Under the pieces are notes generated by a model. The model did no database searches. It was not told where the DNA came from and worked only from the letters and a program-made list of their open reading frames with translations. DNA of 56,324 bases from the NCBI GenBank assembly GCA_016929115.1, contig JAFGJL010000023.1, forward strand, positions 1 through 56,324, written 5' to 3'. Below, one piece after another: positions 1 to 9,902 of the stretch. The stretch's first letter is position 1. Every line of letters begins with the position of its first letter. This DNA is from Candidatus Omnitrophota bacterium (lineage in GTDB: Bacteria; Omnitrophota; Gorgyraeia; 2-01-FULL-45-10). The translations under genes and the position numbers were made by a program.

Positions 1-22
1 AAATTTCGGAAGGGGGCGGAAG

Positions 23-463
23 ATGGCATTATCGCTGTTGGAATTCGCCGATAAGATAAATGAGATCATGCCGGTCATCATGAGGGAGTCGGCCAGGCAG
101 CAGAGGGGGGCGTTTTACAAGATAAAGGTCACAGTGCCGCAATTGGCTATCCTGGGTTTCCTCAAAAACCACGGGGAGGCCGCCATGACACACATGGCGC
201 GGTACATGTCCGTGACGACGGCCGCCGTGACAGGCATAGTGGAGCGTCTTGTGCGCGAGGGTTATGCGGTGAGACGGAGCGATCCCAAAGACCGGCGCGT
301 CGTCAAAGTAAAGCTTACGCCAAAGGGCGCGTCGCTTATCGGAAAAATGGAAGAGCAGCGCAGAAAAGCTATTATGGGCATGTTCAGCAAGGTATCGCAA
401 CGGGACCGCGAGGAATACCTGCGGATCCTCAAGCATATACAGGATAGTTTTAAGCGTCCTTAA
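23..463 (+). CDS. MarR family transcriptional regulator
   Basis: 146 aa; winged-helix MarR pattern (LAILGFLKNHGEAAMTHMARYMSVTTAAVTGIVERLVREGYAVRRSDPKDRRVVKVKLTPKG); directly upstream of an RND efflux operon. Confidence 0.93.
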   Translation: MALSLLEFADKINEIMPVIMRESARQQRGAFYKIKVTVPQLAILGFLKNHGEAAMTHMARYMSVTTAAVTGIVERLVREGYAVRRSDPKDRRVVKVKLTPKGASLIGKMEEQRRKAIMGMFSKVSQRDREEYLRILKHIQDSFKRP

Positions 464-488
464 ACCGACCGGAAGAGGTGCGCGTTTT

Positions 489-2021
489 ATGAAACGCCTA
501 TTGGCCATATTGTCATTGATAGCCTTTATTTGGGGCCCCGCGCTCCGGGCTGAGGAGATCAGGTCCTTCGATAAGGAGGCCTATCTGAAGACAGCGGCTG
601 TCCCGATAGAGCTGCGCATAAACATGGTCGACTGTATCGCCATGGCCCTTAAAAATAACTCCGAGATACTTATAAAGAGGATCTCGCCGCTCATCGCCGA
701 CGCGAACGTGAGGACGGAGAAGGGCAAGTTCGAGCCCAAGTTCTCGTTCGATTTCCAGAATGAGTTCGACGTCGACAACAGCGATTCGCCCCTTTTCGGG
801 CCCGACCCCACGAAGACGAGGACAGGTATATTTAATTTCGGATATGATGAGAAGTTCGTTACAGGGACGAGGCTTTCGGTGGATTTTAACAATACGCGGA
901 CGTCTTCAAATTTGAACCCCCTCATCCAGAGCGTGAACCCCATGTATGACTCGAAAGCCACTGTGACCGTCGTCCAGCCGCTCCTTAAGGGTTTCGGCAT
1001 CATAGTTAACAAGGCGGATTTCCTCATCGCCAGGAACAACAAGAAGAAGTCGGTCCAGGACCTTGCCAAAGAGCTCATCAGCGTCCTGACAGAGGTAAAG
1101 AAGGGCTACTATGATTTCCAGTACTCGCAGGAATTGTATAAAGTGGCTCTCGCGTCGCTCAAAAGGGCGCAGGACCTCTACGACATAAACAAGGAGCGCT
1201 ACGGCAAGGGCCTGGCCTCCAATGTCGACATCCTGCAGTCGGAGGCGGAGGTGGCGAGGCTCGAGCAGCTCCTCCTGGCCGCCGAGAACATGATGAAGCT
1301 TTCCGAGGACAACCTCAAGTTCATCACCAATCTCGTGGACGATCCCGGGCTCTGGAACGCCTCTATAGTGCTTCTGGACGTGTTGAAATACGAGAAAAAG
1401 GAGCCGGACCTTATCCAGGCGATAATGAAGGCATTCGTGCACAGGCCCGATTACGAGGCCGCCAAGCTAGACCTGAAGAACAGGGATATAACCGTCATCT
1501 ACAACCGTAACGGGATGCTCCCGACGCTTGACCTCACGGGGAGCCTCGGCTTTAACGGCCTCGGCAATACCTACGAGAAGGACCTGGGCCATGTCGGCGG
1601 CGGAAAATACCGGGACTGGATGGTCGGCGTCAGCGTCAAGATGCCGCTGTTCAATGACGAGGAGAAGGGAAAATACGAAAAGGCTAAATTTGAGAAACAA
1701 CAGGCGCTCATAGCCTTTAAGCGCCTTGAGCAGAAGATGATCCTGGAGGTCAGGGACGCTGTGCGCAACATCGACATAAAATACAGGATGCTCGAGGCAA
1801 GCCAGAAGTCCAGGAAGGCCGAGGCAGAGAACTATGACGCCCAAGAGACGCGTTTCAGGGCAGGCCTCGTTTCGACGCTTGACATGCGCGATTACCAGGA
1901 GAGGCTGGCGCGGGCTGAGGCGAACCTGGTGAAGAGCGAGATAGATTACAACGTCGCCTTGCTGGAACTTTCGAAGGTGCAGGGGACGACGCTTATAGAG
2001 GATAATATTAAGATCGAGTAA
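489..2021 (+). CDS. TolC family outer membrane efflux protein
   Basis: 510 aa with signal peptide, TolC/OEP-like coiled-coil repeats, followed by adaptor and RND pump genes. Confidence 0.9.
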   Translation: MKRLLAILSLIAFIWGPALRAEEIRSFDKEAYLKTAAVPIELRINMVDCIAMALKNNSEILIKRISPLIADANVRTEKGKFEPKFSFDFQNEFDVDNSDSPLFGPDPTKTRTGIFNFGYDEKFVTGTRLSVDFNNTRTSSNLNPLIQSVNPMYDSKATVTVVQPLLKGFGIIVNKADFLIARNNKKKSVQDLAKELISVLTEVKKGYYDFQYSQELYKVALASLKRAQDLYDINKERYGKGLASNVDILQSEAEVARLEQLLLAAENMMKLSEDNLKFITNLVDDPGLWNASIVLLDVLKYEKKEPDLIQAIMKAFVHRPDYEAAKLDLKNRDITVIYNRNGMLPTLDLTGSLGFNGLGNTYEKDLGHVGGGKYRDWMVGVSVKMPLFNDEEKGKYEKAKFEKQQALIAFKRLEQKMILEVRDAVRNIDIKYRMLEASQKSRKAEAENYDAQETRFRAGLVSTLDMRDYQERLARAEANLVKSEIDYNVALLELSKVQGTTLIEDNIKIE

Positions 2022-2031
2022 GGAGAGTATC

Positions 2032-2919
2032 ATGAGAAAAGCGTCCATCTGTATATTGGTCATATTCATAGCTGCGGCAGGCATGGCAGGGTGCGGCCGT
2101 AAGGTCGGGAGGGAGAAAGCCGAGGAGATACCGGTCAGGGTCATGAAAGCAGAGCGCCGGCCGATCGCCGTTGTCCTCGACTATGTCGGAAGCGTCAAGG
2201 GGCAGGATGAGGCGGTCGTATATCCCAAAGTCCCCGGCAAAGTCCTGGAAAAGGTCAAGGAAGAGCGATCTCCCGTCAAGAAAGGGGAGCCCATAGTCTA
2301 TATCGACAGGGACGAGGTGGGGATGAAGTTCGAGAAGGCGCCGGTTGAAAGCCCTCTGGATGGCATATTGGGACGCGTCTATGTGGATATCGGCTCGCAG
2401 GTCACTCCGCAGACACCCATCGCGCTAGTCTCAACGCTGGATAAGGTCGAGATATACGTGGATATCCCTGAAAAGTACCTCCCCAGGCTGAAGTTGGGGC
2501 AGGAGGTCACTATAAGCGTGGACGCTTATCCGGGAAAAACCTTCACCGGCGCCATAACGGAGATAAGCGCGCTCATCGATACGATGACGCGGTCCGCGCC
2601 TGTCCAGGTAACCGTGGATAATGAAGACCACCGGCTCAAATCGGGAATGTTCGCCAAGGTCAGGATGGTCATAGATGAGCACAGGGACGCTATCGGCGTC
2701 CTGCGCGAGGCGCTAATAGGCAGGGAGCCGGATGTTTACGCCTATATCGTGAATAACGGCAGGGCATGGCTGCGCAGGGTCAAGACCGGCATTCGCCAAG
2801 GCTCGTATTACGAGATCCTTGGGGGCATAGACGAGGGAGATGTCGTTGTCATAATGGGCCAGCACCGGCTCCGCGACGGCTCTCTCGTGAAGATCGAAGA
2901 AAAGAAGATCGAGTATTAA
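2032..2919 (+). CDS. RND efflux periplasmic adaptor (MFP/HlyD family) lipoprotein
   Basis: 295 aa, lipobox-like MAGCG, VYPKVPGKV...VKKGEPIVYID barrel/lipoyl pattern; between TolC and RND genes. Confidence 0.92.
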   Translation: MRKASICILVIFIAAAGMAGCGRKVGREKAEEIPVRVMKAERRPIAVVLDYVGSVKGQDEAVVYPKVPGKVLEKVKEERSPVKKGEPIVYIDRDEVGMKFEKAPVESPLDGILGRVYVDIGSQVTPQTPIALVSTLDKVEIYVDIPEKYLPRLKLGQEVTISVDAYPGKTFTGAITEISALIDTMTRSAPVQVTVDNEDHRLKSGMFAKVRMVIDEHRDAIGVLREALIGREPDVYAYIVNNGRAWLRRVKTGIRQGSYYEILGGIDEGDVVVIMGQHRLRDGSLVKIEEKKIEY

Positions 2920-2941
2920 AACGTAAAGTCAGGGTGAAGAG

Positions 2942-5900
2942 ATGAACCTTCCGGAATTCGGCGTCAAAAGGCCTGTAACGAACCTGATGATATTCTCCGC
3001 TATCATCATCATAGCGTTCTACAGCCTTAGCAGGCTCGGTATAGACCTATTCCCGACGATAGAGCCGCCGGTCATCTCCGTCATCGCCGCCTATCCCGGC
3101 GCCAGCGCTGAGGACGCGGAGATAAAGGTGACCGAGCCGCTCGAGAACCAGCTTGCTACGACGCCGGGGCTTGAGAAGATAACGTCGCGTTCCATGGAAG
3201 GCGTTTCCCTTATCTCACTCAAGTTCAAATGGGGGACGAACCTCGATGAGGCGTCGAACGATATACGCGACCGGATAGAGCTAGCCAAGCGTTTTCTGCC
3301 CGATATACCCGACGAAATGGAGATCCCGTTCCTCGTAAAGATAAATACCGCGAACATCCCGATACTGTTTTGCGGCATCACCGCCGAACAGAGTTATCCC
3401 GGCCTCTACGACCTGATAGACAAACAGGTCGGCGACCCCATACGCCAGCTGGCAGGCGTCGGCACGGTCCAGCTCTTCGGCGGGCTCGAGCGCCAGATCA
3501 ATGTCTGGCTAGACAGGGCGCGCCTCGAAGGCTACGGTTTTTCGGTCCAGAATATCTACGACGTCTTGAGAAGGGAGAATATCACCCAGCCGGTAGGCAG
3601 CATAAAGTCGGGCCTGACCGACTATCTCTTGCGGCTGCCCGGCGAGTTTGCCGATCCGGACGAGATGGATTATGTCATCCTGGGAAAACGTGACAATAAA
3701 TTCGTATATCTAAAGGATGTAGCGCGTATGGAGGACGGTTTCAAGGAAGTCAAGATGATCGTCAGGATCAACAAGCATCATGGCCTTATGATGATGATCC
3801 AGAAGCAGACCGGGACCAATACGGTCGAGGTCGCCGAGAAGGTCAAGAAACGGTTAAAACAGCTTGAGAAGAACCTGCCGGCCGACGTGCATATGTTCAT
3901 AATATTCGACAGCGCTAAGGACATCACAAATTCCATCCATTCGCTGACCTCGACCATCCGTATCGGCATCATCCTTGTCATCCTCGTTATCTGGTTCTTC
4001 TTAAGGCAGCTCGCGCCGAGCCTTATCGTCGCGCTCACCCTGCCGTTCTCGCTGCTCATAGCCTTCATATACCTATTCTTGAGCGGCAAGACGATAAATA
4101 CGATAAGCCTCTCGTCGCTGGCGATAGCGGCCGGTATGGTCGTCGATAACGCGATAGTCGTCGTGGATAACGCCTTCCGGCATGTCGAAAGGGGACAGAG
4201 GCCGAGCGAAGCGGCGATCTACGGCACAAGCGAGATGTTCCTTTCGATAGGCGCTTCAACACTCACTACCATCGTCGTCTTTTTGCCGATGCTCTTCATA
4301 ACGGGCTTCGTCGGTATAATGTTCGGTGAACTCGCGATGATAGTGACCGTCACGCTCCTCGCTTCCCTGTTCACGGCTACGACCTTCAGCCCCATGCTCT
4401 GTTCGAAGTGGATCAAACCGGCCGGCAGCACCGTTCGCGCGAAGCATCCTTATCTGCAAAGGTTTTACGACGCCTCGGAGCGGTTTTTCAAGTCGCTAGA
4501 GGAGAGATATTCAGGCGCTCTGGCATGGTGCCTCGGCCACAAAAAGTCCGTCATCTACGGCTTTCTCGCCGCTTTTATATTCAGTCTTTTCCTGAGCCGT
4601 TTTGTGGGTAACGAATTCATCCCTGAAGAGGATACCGGCGACCTGCGCCTCACGATCAGTCTCCCGCTCGGCACGCGGCTGGAGGAATCCGACAGCGTCG
4701 CTTACCGGATAGAAGAGATCTTTAAAGAGGAGGTGCCTGAAGCCCGGTTCATCTTCGTGAGAAGCGGCGAGACGCCGGGGACGGGAAGGGTGTGGGGAGG
4801 CGGCGCCGGAAAGCACGTCATCGTGGGCGGCGCAAAGCTTGTTACGAAGAGCGGGAGGAGGCGCTCGGACAAGGAGATCGCGAATATAGTAAGGAAGAGG
4901 ATATGGGAGATCCCGGGCGTCGAGAAGGTCGATGTCGCGACAGGCACGCCTATCGGCGCGCTCATCGCCGGCCGCTCGGCGTCGAAGTCGATCGAGGTCG
5001 ACATCATAGGCCACTCCTTCGATGATACGAACCGCCTTGCCAACGAGATAAAGGATATCGTGAAGGAAGTGCCGGGGGCCGTCGACGTCAGTATTTCAAG
5101 GGAGATAAACAGGCCGGAGCTGCGCATCGAGGTCGACCGGGAAAAGGCGGCGACGTTAGGGCTGGACATGTACACGATAGCCGACAGTATGAAGACGTTC
5201 GTGGAGGGCTCGACCGCCACCAAGTACAGGGAGAAGGGTGAGACCTATGACATCTACGTGCGGCTGGAGGATGAAGGGCGCTCCAAGATAGAGGACATCG
5301 AGGGCCTGCCTATCGTCTCTCCGATCACCGGCAAGCAGATCAAGCTCTCCAATGTCGCTAAGATAGTCGAGACGGCCGGACCGGTCGAGATAGAGAGACA
5401 GAACCGCGAGAGGATCGTGCGCGTCGAATGCAATACCTACAAGCGCTCCGCCGGCAAGGTCAGGGAGGACATCAAGGCGCGCCTGCGCTCGGTCCCGATA
5501 CCATCCGACATAATAATAGATTTCGGCGGCGAGGCGGAAGAACAGGCTAAGGCCTTCGGCGACCTCACGGTCTTGTTGCTTCTCGGCGTCTCGCTCGTCT
5601 ACATGGTCATGGCGGCCCAGTTCGAGTCGCTTCTCGACCCGTTCATCGTCATGTTCTCAATACCGTTCACCTTCACCGGCGTTATCCTTGCGCTCCTTGT
5701 CACGCGGATGACCCTTAATGTGATAAGCTTTCTGGGCATGGTCATGCTCATGGGTATCGTCGTCAATAACGCCATTGTGCTGATAAGTTATATCAATATC
5801 CTCAGGGCGCGCGGCCATACTTTGATAGAGGCGATAACGATGGGAGGCAGGGACCGTCTGAGGCCTGTCCTCATGACGACTATCACCACGCTCGCGGGCC

Positions 5901-6112
5901 TTTTGCCGCTGGCCTTTTTCCGCGGTGAAGGGTCGGAGTCGTGGCAGCCGCTCGGCATCACGATGCTCGGCGGCCTTAGCGTTTCGACCCTCATCACGCT
6001 CCTATTTGTGCCGACGCTGTACGCCGTATTCGAGATGCGGCTGAAGAAGGAAAAGAAGAGGAAGCGTCTTTTTGAAAGGTTCTTCGTAAAAGAGAAAGAG
6101 GCCAGGCCATGA
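2942..6112 (+). CDS. RND efflux transporter permease (AcrB/ACR_tran family)
   Basis: 1056 aa; PVTNLMIFSAIIIIAFYSLSRLGIDLFPTIEPPVISV, GMVVDNAIVVVDN and GIVVNNAIVLI motifs. Confidence 0.97.
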   Translation: MNLPEFGVKRPVTNLMIFSAIIIIAFYSLSRLGIDLFPTIEPPVISVIAAYPGASAEDAEIKVTEPLENQLATTPGLEKITSRSMEGVSLISLKFKWGTNLDEASNDIRDRIELAKRFLPDIPDEMEIPFLVKINTANIPILFCGITAEQSYPGLYDLIDKQVGDPIRQLAGVGTVQLFGGLERQINVWLDRARLEGYGFSVQNIYDVLRRENITQPVGSIKSGLTDYLLRLPGEFADPDEMDYVILGKRDNKFVYLKDVARMEDGFKEVKMIVRINKHHGLMMMIQKQTGTNTVEVAEKVKKRLKQLEKNLPADVHMFIIFDSAKDITNSIHSLTSTIRIGIILVILVIWFFLRQLAPSLIVALTLPFSLLIAFIYLFLSGKTINTISLSSLAIAAGMVVDNAIVVVDNAFRHVERGQRPSEAAIYGTSEMFLSIGASTLTTIVVFLPMLFITGFVGIMFGELAMIVTVTLLASLFTATTFSPMLCSKWIKPAGSTVRAKHPYLQRFYDASERFFKSLEERYSGALAWCLGHKKSVIYGFLAAFIFSLFLSRFVGNEFIPEEDTGDLRLTISLPLGTRLEESDSVAYRIEEIFKEEVPEARFIFVRSGETPGTGRVWGGGAGKHVIVGGAKLVTKSGRRRSDKEIANIVRKRIWEIPGVEKVDVATGTPIGALIAGRSASKSIEVDIIGHSFDDTNRLANEIKDIVKEVPGAVDVSISREINRPELRIEVDREKAATLGLDMYTIADSMKTFVEGSTATKYREKGETYDIYVRLEDEGRSKIEDIEGLPIVSPITGKQIKLSNVAKIVETAGPVEIERQNRERIVRVECNTYKRSAGKVREDIKARLRSVPIPSDIIIDFGGEAEEQAKAFGDLTVLLLLGVSLVYMVMAAQFESLLDPFIVMFSIPFTFTGVILALLVTRMTLNVISFLGMVMLMGIVVNNAIVLISYINILRARGHTLIEAITMGGRDRLRPVLMTTITTLAGLLPLAFFRGEGSESWQPLGITMLGGLSVSTLITLLFVPTLYAVFEMRLKKEKKRKRLFERFFVKEKEARP

Positions 6113-6402
6113 AGATGGTGATGGTATCCTACAATCAGGCTATGGACGACGAGGTGATGGAGGTGTTGCAGCACTGCGCGGTCAAAAACTACACGAAGAT
6201 ACCGTCTATCTTCGGCAAGGGCACCTCCTCCGGCACCCATATGGGCGACGACATATGGCCGGGCAAGAACAACCTCCTTTTTACCGCCTGCGACGATGAC
6301 GCCGCAAAGCACATACTCGCCTGCGTTACCGAACTGCGCAAGGCCCTCGGCTCGGAAGGCGTCAAGGCCTTCGTCCTGCCGCTCGAAGAGATGACACGGT
6401 GA
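6109..6402 (+). CDS. PG0541-like transporter-associated small protein (PII-like)
   Basis: 97 aa, ATGA overlap with the RND gene; resembles the small proteins that follow RND pumps (GTSSGTHMGDDIWPGKNNLLF). Confidence 0.7.
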   Translation: MKMVMVSYNQAMDDEVMEVLQHCAVKNYTKIPSIFGKGTSSGTHMGDDIWPGKNNLLFTACDDDAAKHILACVTELRKALGSEGVKAFVLPLEEMTR

Positions 6403-6428
6403 GGGTTTAATGATATAATAATTTAAAA

Positions 6429-6950
6429 GTGGAAAATAGGGACTGTCCCATTTTTCCCGAAAAGAGAGATATTGTGAGCGGGGATTTCTATCTTACTCAC
6501 GAAGGCCACGAGAAGCTGCGCAAGGAGCTCGAGCATCTCAAGACCGTCAAACGCCGCGAGCTGTCGAAGGCGATCGGCGAGGCAAGGGCCCACGGTGATA
6601 TAAGCGAGAACGCCGAATACGACGCCGCCAAGACCGCGCAGGGGCTTAACGAGAAAAGGATAGCCGAGCTGGAGGAAAAGCTGTCACGTGCCAAGATACT
6701 TGATGACACCGATATGCCAAAAGACGAGGTGCTCATAGGCGCGACGGTCACGCTAAGGGACCTCGATACGAAGCAGGAAGTCCAGTACATGCTCGTCTCA
6801 GAGGAAGAGGCCGATCTGGCTAAAGGGAAGATATCGGTCACTTCTCCTGTCGGAAAAGCCCTCATCGGCCATAAGGTGGGCAAGCTTGTGGAAATAGAAG
6901 TGCCGGCAGGCGTTTTCACCTATAAGATACTGAAGATCGAGAGGAAGTGA
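6429..6950 (+). CDS. greA: Transcription elongation factor GreA
   Basis: FYLTHEGHEKLRKELEHLKTVKRRELSKAIGEARAHGDISENAEYDAAK...GKALIGHKVGKLVEIEVPAG; the real start may be the internal GTG near 6474, because the upstream part is repeat-derived. Confidence 0.95.
   Translation: MENRDCPIFPEKRDIVSGDFYLTHEGHEKLRKELEHLKTVKRRELSKAIGEARAHGDISENAEYDAAKTAQGLNEKRIAELEEKLSRAKILDDTDMPKDEVLIGATVTLRDLDTKQEVQYMLVSEEEADLAKGKISVTSPVGKALIGHKVGKLVEIEVPAGVFTYKILKIERK
6431..6459. repeat. Palindromic repeat of the GGGACTGTCCC family
   Basis: ggaaaatagggactgtcccatttttcc; near-palindrome, related copies at ~14905, ~20489 and 34614-34671. Confidence 0.75.
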
Positions 6951-6969
6951 GGCGGGTTGGAAATAAAAG

Positions 6970-7027
6970 TTTAGCTCATAGGAAAAGCTTTCAAACCTAT
7001 GAGCCATGAGCTAAGAGCTATGAGCTA
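6970..7027. repeat. Inverted/direct 'AGCTCATAGG/CCTATGAGCT' repeat between convergent greA and ispH; possible bidirectional terminator
   Basis: tttagctcatagg...cctatgagccatgagctaagagctatgagctaaaa; stem plus extra copies of gagct(a)atgagct. Confidence 0.7.
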
Positions 7028-7866
7028 AAACTTGCTATATACTGTACTATATCACTCGTTGTCTCATCCGGCGTGGATGCCCCCGCGGTGACCCCGACCG
7101 TTTCAGCTCTCTTAAACCAGGCCTTCCGCAAGTCGGCTTTTGATCGGACCCAGTAGCTTCTCTTGTTCAGCGATTTTGATATTTCGTAGAGGCGTTTCGT
7201 GTTGGCGCTCGTCTTTGAGCCGATGACGATCATGACATCGTTGGCCAGAGGCATCCTCTTTATCTCATCCTGTTTTAGCCGTGTGGGCCTGCAGATGGTA
7301 TTAAAGAACCTCAATTCCCTGATATGCCGGCTCAATATGTCGACGATGCCGAGCACTTTGTCCAGGTTCTGGGTGGACTGCGCTATCACCGCGCACTTTT
7401 TTATCTTCTTGATCTTCTGCGAGATATCACCGGCGCTTTCCACGACAAAAGCCTTTTTCTTCAACTGTCCGATGATGCCTTGCACCTCATCATGCTTCTT
7501 ATCGCCTAAAATGATGACGGTGTAGCCCTTCCGCTCCATCTCCTTCGCTGTCTTGTGGATCTCTTTCACCATGGGGCAGGTCGCGTCGACGATACGGTAG
7601 CCTAGAGAGCGGGCTTTTTTAAATATATCCATGCTGGCGCCGTGGGCGCGGATGAGAAGCGCCTTATTCCTGCCGTTACCGAGCCGCTTTATCTTTTTTA
7701 TGCCCGCGCCGGTTATCTGGCGCACGACCTCTTCGTTATGCACTATATCGCCCAACATACATACAGGCGCGGGGGACTTCGCAGTCTCGAACGCTATGGC
7801 AAGGGCGCGTTTTACGCCAAAACAGAAACCGGCCGATCTTGCTACGGAGATCTTCATGCGTGTCAT
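7018..7866 (-). CDS. ispH: 4-hydroxy-3-methylbut-2-enyl diphosphate reductase
   Basis: 282 aa; KISVARSAGFCFGVKRAL, CMLGDIVHNEEVV, VDATCPMV, SKTSANTKRLYEI, GASTPD motifs. Confidence 0.97.
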   Translation of the reverse strand: MTRMKISVARSAGFCFGVKRALAIAFETAKSPAPVCMLGDIVHNEEVVRQITGAGIKKIKRLGNGRNKALLIRAHGASMDIFKKARSLGYRIVDATCPMVKEIHKTAKEMERKGYTVIILGDKKHDEVQGIIGQLKKKAFVVESAGDISQKIKKIKKCAVIAQSTQNLDKVLGIVDILSRHIRELRFFNTICRPTRLKQDEIKRMPLANDVMIVIGSKTSANTKRLYEISKSLNKRSYWVRSKADLRKAWFKRAETVGVTAGASTPDETTSDIVQYIASFSS

Positions 7867-8918
7867 ATGTTTAACAGATCTTTACAGTAGGAATCAAGCA
7901 GCTTCCTGTACCGCGGACGCATGGTAAGTGACGCGCTTGAGCGTTCAGCCTTCCTGAGGAAGCAAGAGACCTCTTTTTTCGCGTATTGCAGGGCGCCGGA
8001 GGACGAGACTATTGCGCGTATACGCATCAGCTCTTTCTTCGCGGGGTTTTCGCTCGCCAGGACATCCCGGATGGCCTTTCTGTCGCTTGGAGAGGAGGAG
8101 TGGTATGCGCGCCATAGAAGAATGGTCTTTTTTGACTCCTTAAGGTCGGTAAGCTGCGGTTTGCCGGTCTTTTTTTCGTCGCCGAACATGTCGAGGATAT
8201 CGTCCTTTATCTGGAAGGCCCTTCCGAGGTATGTGCCGTAGGTGAAGAGATTGTGTATTTCCGCCTTAGGCGCTCCTGCCAGGAGCGCCCCTATGGAGAG
8301 GGGCGACGAGAACGTGTAATTGGCGGTCTTCAGGTCGTATATCTTGTATATATCGTCCTTTGTCACCTTCTTGATGTCCTTCAGCCCGCCTAGAAGTTCG
8401 ATAAATTCGCCTCCGCCCGTGAAGAGGACGGATTCGGCGAAACGTTTTAACGCTTTTTCTTTGCGCCGGGGGTCTTCGTCTATCGACAGGAACGCGTCGA
8501 CGGCCATGGCGTAAACGATATCGCCGGCAACGATGGCAAGGTCGCTGCCGGAGAACTTGGCCTTCTTGCTTATAGGGATACGTTTTTCCAGAAGCCTGTG
8601 CATCGAGGGAAGGCCGCGCCGCAGGTCCGATTTGTCGATGATGTCATCGTGGATGAGCATGAAGTCATGAAGGAGCTCGAATGCGACGGCGCTTTCGTAT
8701 AAGCCGCGCTTTTTTTTGCCGGCATAGCCGAGGTAGCCTATTACAAAGAGAATGGGCCGGACCCTTTTCCCTTTCCGGGCGAGGAAGTTTTTTATGCTTG
8801 AGGAGAGGACCGGCGAGATCTCTTTCAGATAGTGGGCCGCGTCAAGCTTCCCGACGTAAAGCGCCAGGGCCTTCTCTATATCTTTTTTTATCTTCCTGAA
8901 TTTTATTTTATCGGCCAT
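7863..8918 (-). CDS. Polyprenyl (isoprenyl) diphosphate synthase
   Basis: GKRVRPILF, LIHDDIIDKSDLRRG (first Asp-rich motif), FQIKDDILDMFGD (second Asp-rich motif); ATGA overlap with ispH. Confidence 0.95.
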   Translation of the reverse strand: MADKIKFRKIKKDIEKALALYVGKLDAAHYLKEISPVLSSSIKNFLARKGKRVRPILFVIGYLGYAGKKKRGLYESAVAFELLHDFMLIHDDIIDKSDLRRGLPSMHRLLEKRIPISKKAKFSGSDLAIVAGDIVYAMAVDAFLSIDEDPRRKEKALKRFAESVLFTGGGEFIELLGGLKDIKKVTKDDIYKIYDLKTANYTFSSPLSIGALLAGAPKAEIHNLFTYGTYLGRAFQIKDDILDMFGDEKKTGKPQLTDLKESKKTILLWRAYHSSSPSDRKAIRDVLASENPAKKELMRIRAIVSSSGALQYAKKEVSCFLRKAERSSASLTMRPRYRKLLDSYCKDLLNI

Positions 8919-8978
8919 GGTTTTTATGCTACCATATATTCATCGGGAATACAAGATTGCCCCATACCTCGTGAGATC

Positions 8979-9398
8979 ATGAAAATCGTTACTGAAAAGA
9001 TCAGGGTAAACACAAAGGGCGCCGGAGACCTCGTAGATATAACGGATAAGTTAAAGAGGATACTCGGCGCTTCCAGGATGAAGGATGGCCAGCTGACGGC
9101 GTTCGTGGTTGGCTCGACCGCCGCCATCACTACGTTCGAATACGAATCTGGCCTCGCGCAGGATATGCGTGATCTCTACGAGAAGATCGCGCCGGCTAAC
9201 AAGCACTACAGCCACGATGACACATGGGGTGACGCAAACGGGTTCAGTCATGTGCGCGCGGCTCTCCAGGGCCCGTCGGTTGCGGTGCCGTTCGAGGCTG
9301 GGAGGCTGATGTTGGGCACATGGCAGCAGGTGGTGCTCGCGGAATTTGATAATCAGCAGAGAGACAGGCAGATAATAGTGCAGCTTATGGGAGAGTAG
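8979..9398 (+). CDS. YjbQ family protein (UPF0047), copy 1
   Basis: Start chosen at ATG 8979 (ORF track opens at 8832); VDITDKLKRIL...FVVGSTAAITTFEYE...HDDTWGDANGFSHVRAALQGPSVAVPFEAGRLMLGTWQQVVLAEFDNQQRDRQIIVQLMGE. Confidence 0.93.
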   Translation: MKIVTEKIRVNTKGAGDLVDITDKLKRILGASRMKDGQLTAFVVGSTAAITTFEYESGLAQDMRDLYEKIAPANKHYSHDDTWGDANGFSHVRAALQGPSVAVPFEAGRLMLGTWQQVVLAEFDNQQRDRQIIVQLMGE

Positions 9399-9412
9399 CG
9401 GAAGGAGGATAT

Positions 9413-9682
9413 ATGGGCATAAAGGTGGAAAAGTTTGACCAGGCGGCCTTAAAGAAGATGGGCGTGTTCTCATGGCCCATATGGACGAAGGAGGTCTCGA
9501 GCTTTGATTGGCATTATGACCAGATGGAGCAGTGCTATTTCCTGGAAGGCAAGGTCACCGTTGAGACTAAGGACGGTGAGAAGGTGACATTCGGCAAGGG
9601 CGATTTTGTCACGTTCCCGGTAGGCCTTTCCTGCGTATGGAAAGTTGAGCAACCTGTTAAGAAGCATTATAATTTCAGTTAA
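9413..9682 (+). CDS. Cupin domain protein (DUF861-like)
   Basis: 89 aa, WPIWTKEVSSFDWHYDQMEQCYFLEGKVTVETKDGEKVTFGKGDFVTFPVGLSCVWKV. Confidence 0.88.
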   Translation: MGIKVEKFDQAALKKMGVFSWPIWTKEVSSFDWHYDQMEQCYFLEGKVTVETKDGEKVTFGKGDFVTFPVGLSCVWKVEQPVKKHYNFS

Positions 9683-9692
9683 AGGAGCGTTT

Positions 9693-9902
9693 ATGAAAGC
9701 CTTTTTGGTAGGATTGCTGTTCCTGGTCTTGGTGGGTATACTTGCCGCAGTCGGGTTTGCAGGTTGGTTCCTGCTGCTGCCGCTCTTCATGGTGCTGGGG
9801 TTGCTTTTGCGGGTCCTGTTCGTATTTTTCCTCTTTGTCCTTGTCGTGTGGCTTGTCGGCAAGTTCGTCCTTTACGTGATCCATTCGCTGAAGAACATAT
9901 GA
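9693..9902 (+). CDS. Small hydrophobic membrane protein
   Basis: Start at ATG 9693 after an aaaggag RBS; 69 aa, almost entirely hydrophobic; overlaps the next start. Confidence 0.65.
   Translation: MKAFLVGLLFLVLVGILAAVGFAGWFLLLPLFMVLGLLLRVLFVFFLFVLVVWLVGKFVLYVIHSLKNI

Noticed and set aside
4511-5223. Minus-strand ORFs (167 and 173 aa) within the RND gene
   Set aside because: Antisense to a well-conserved permease; no RBS or motif support.
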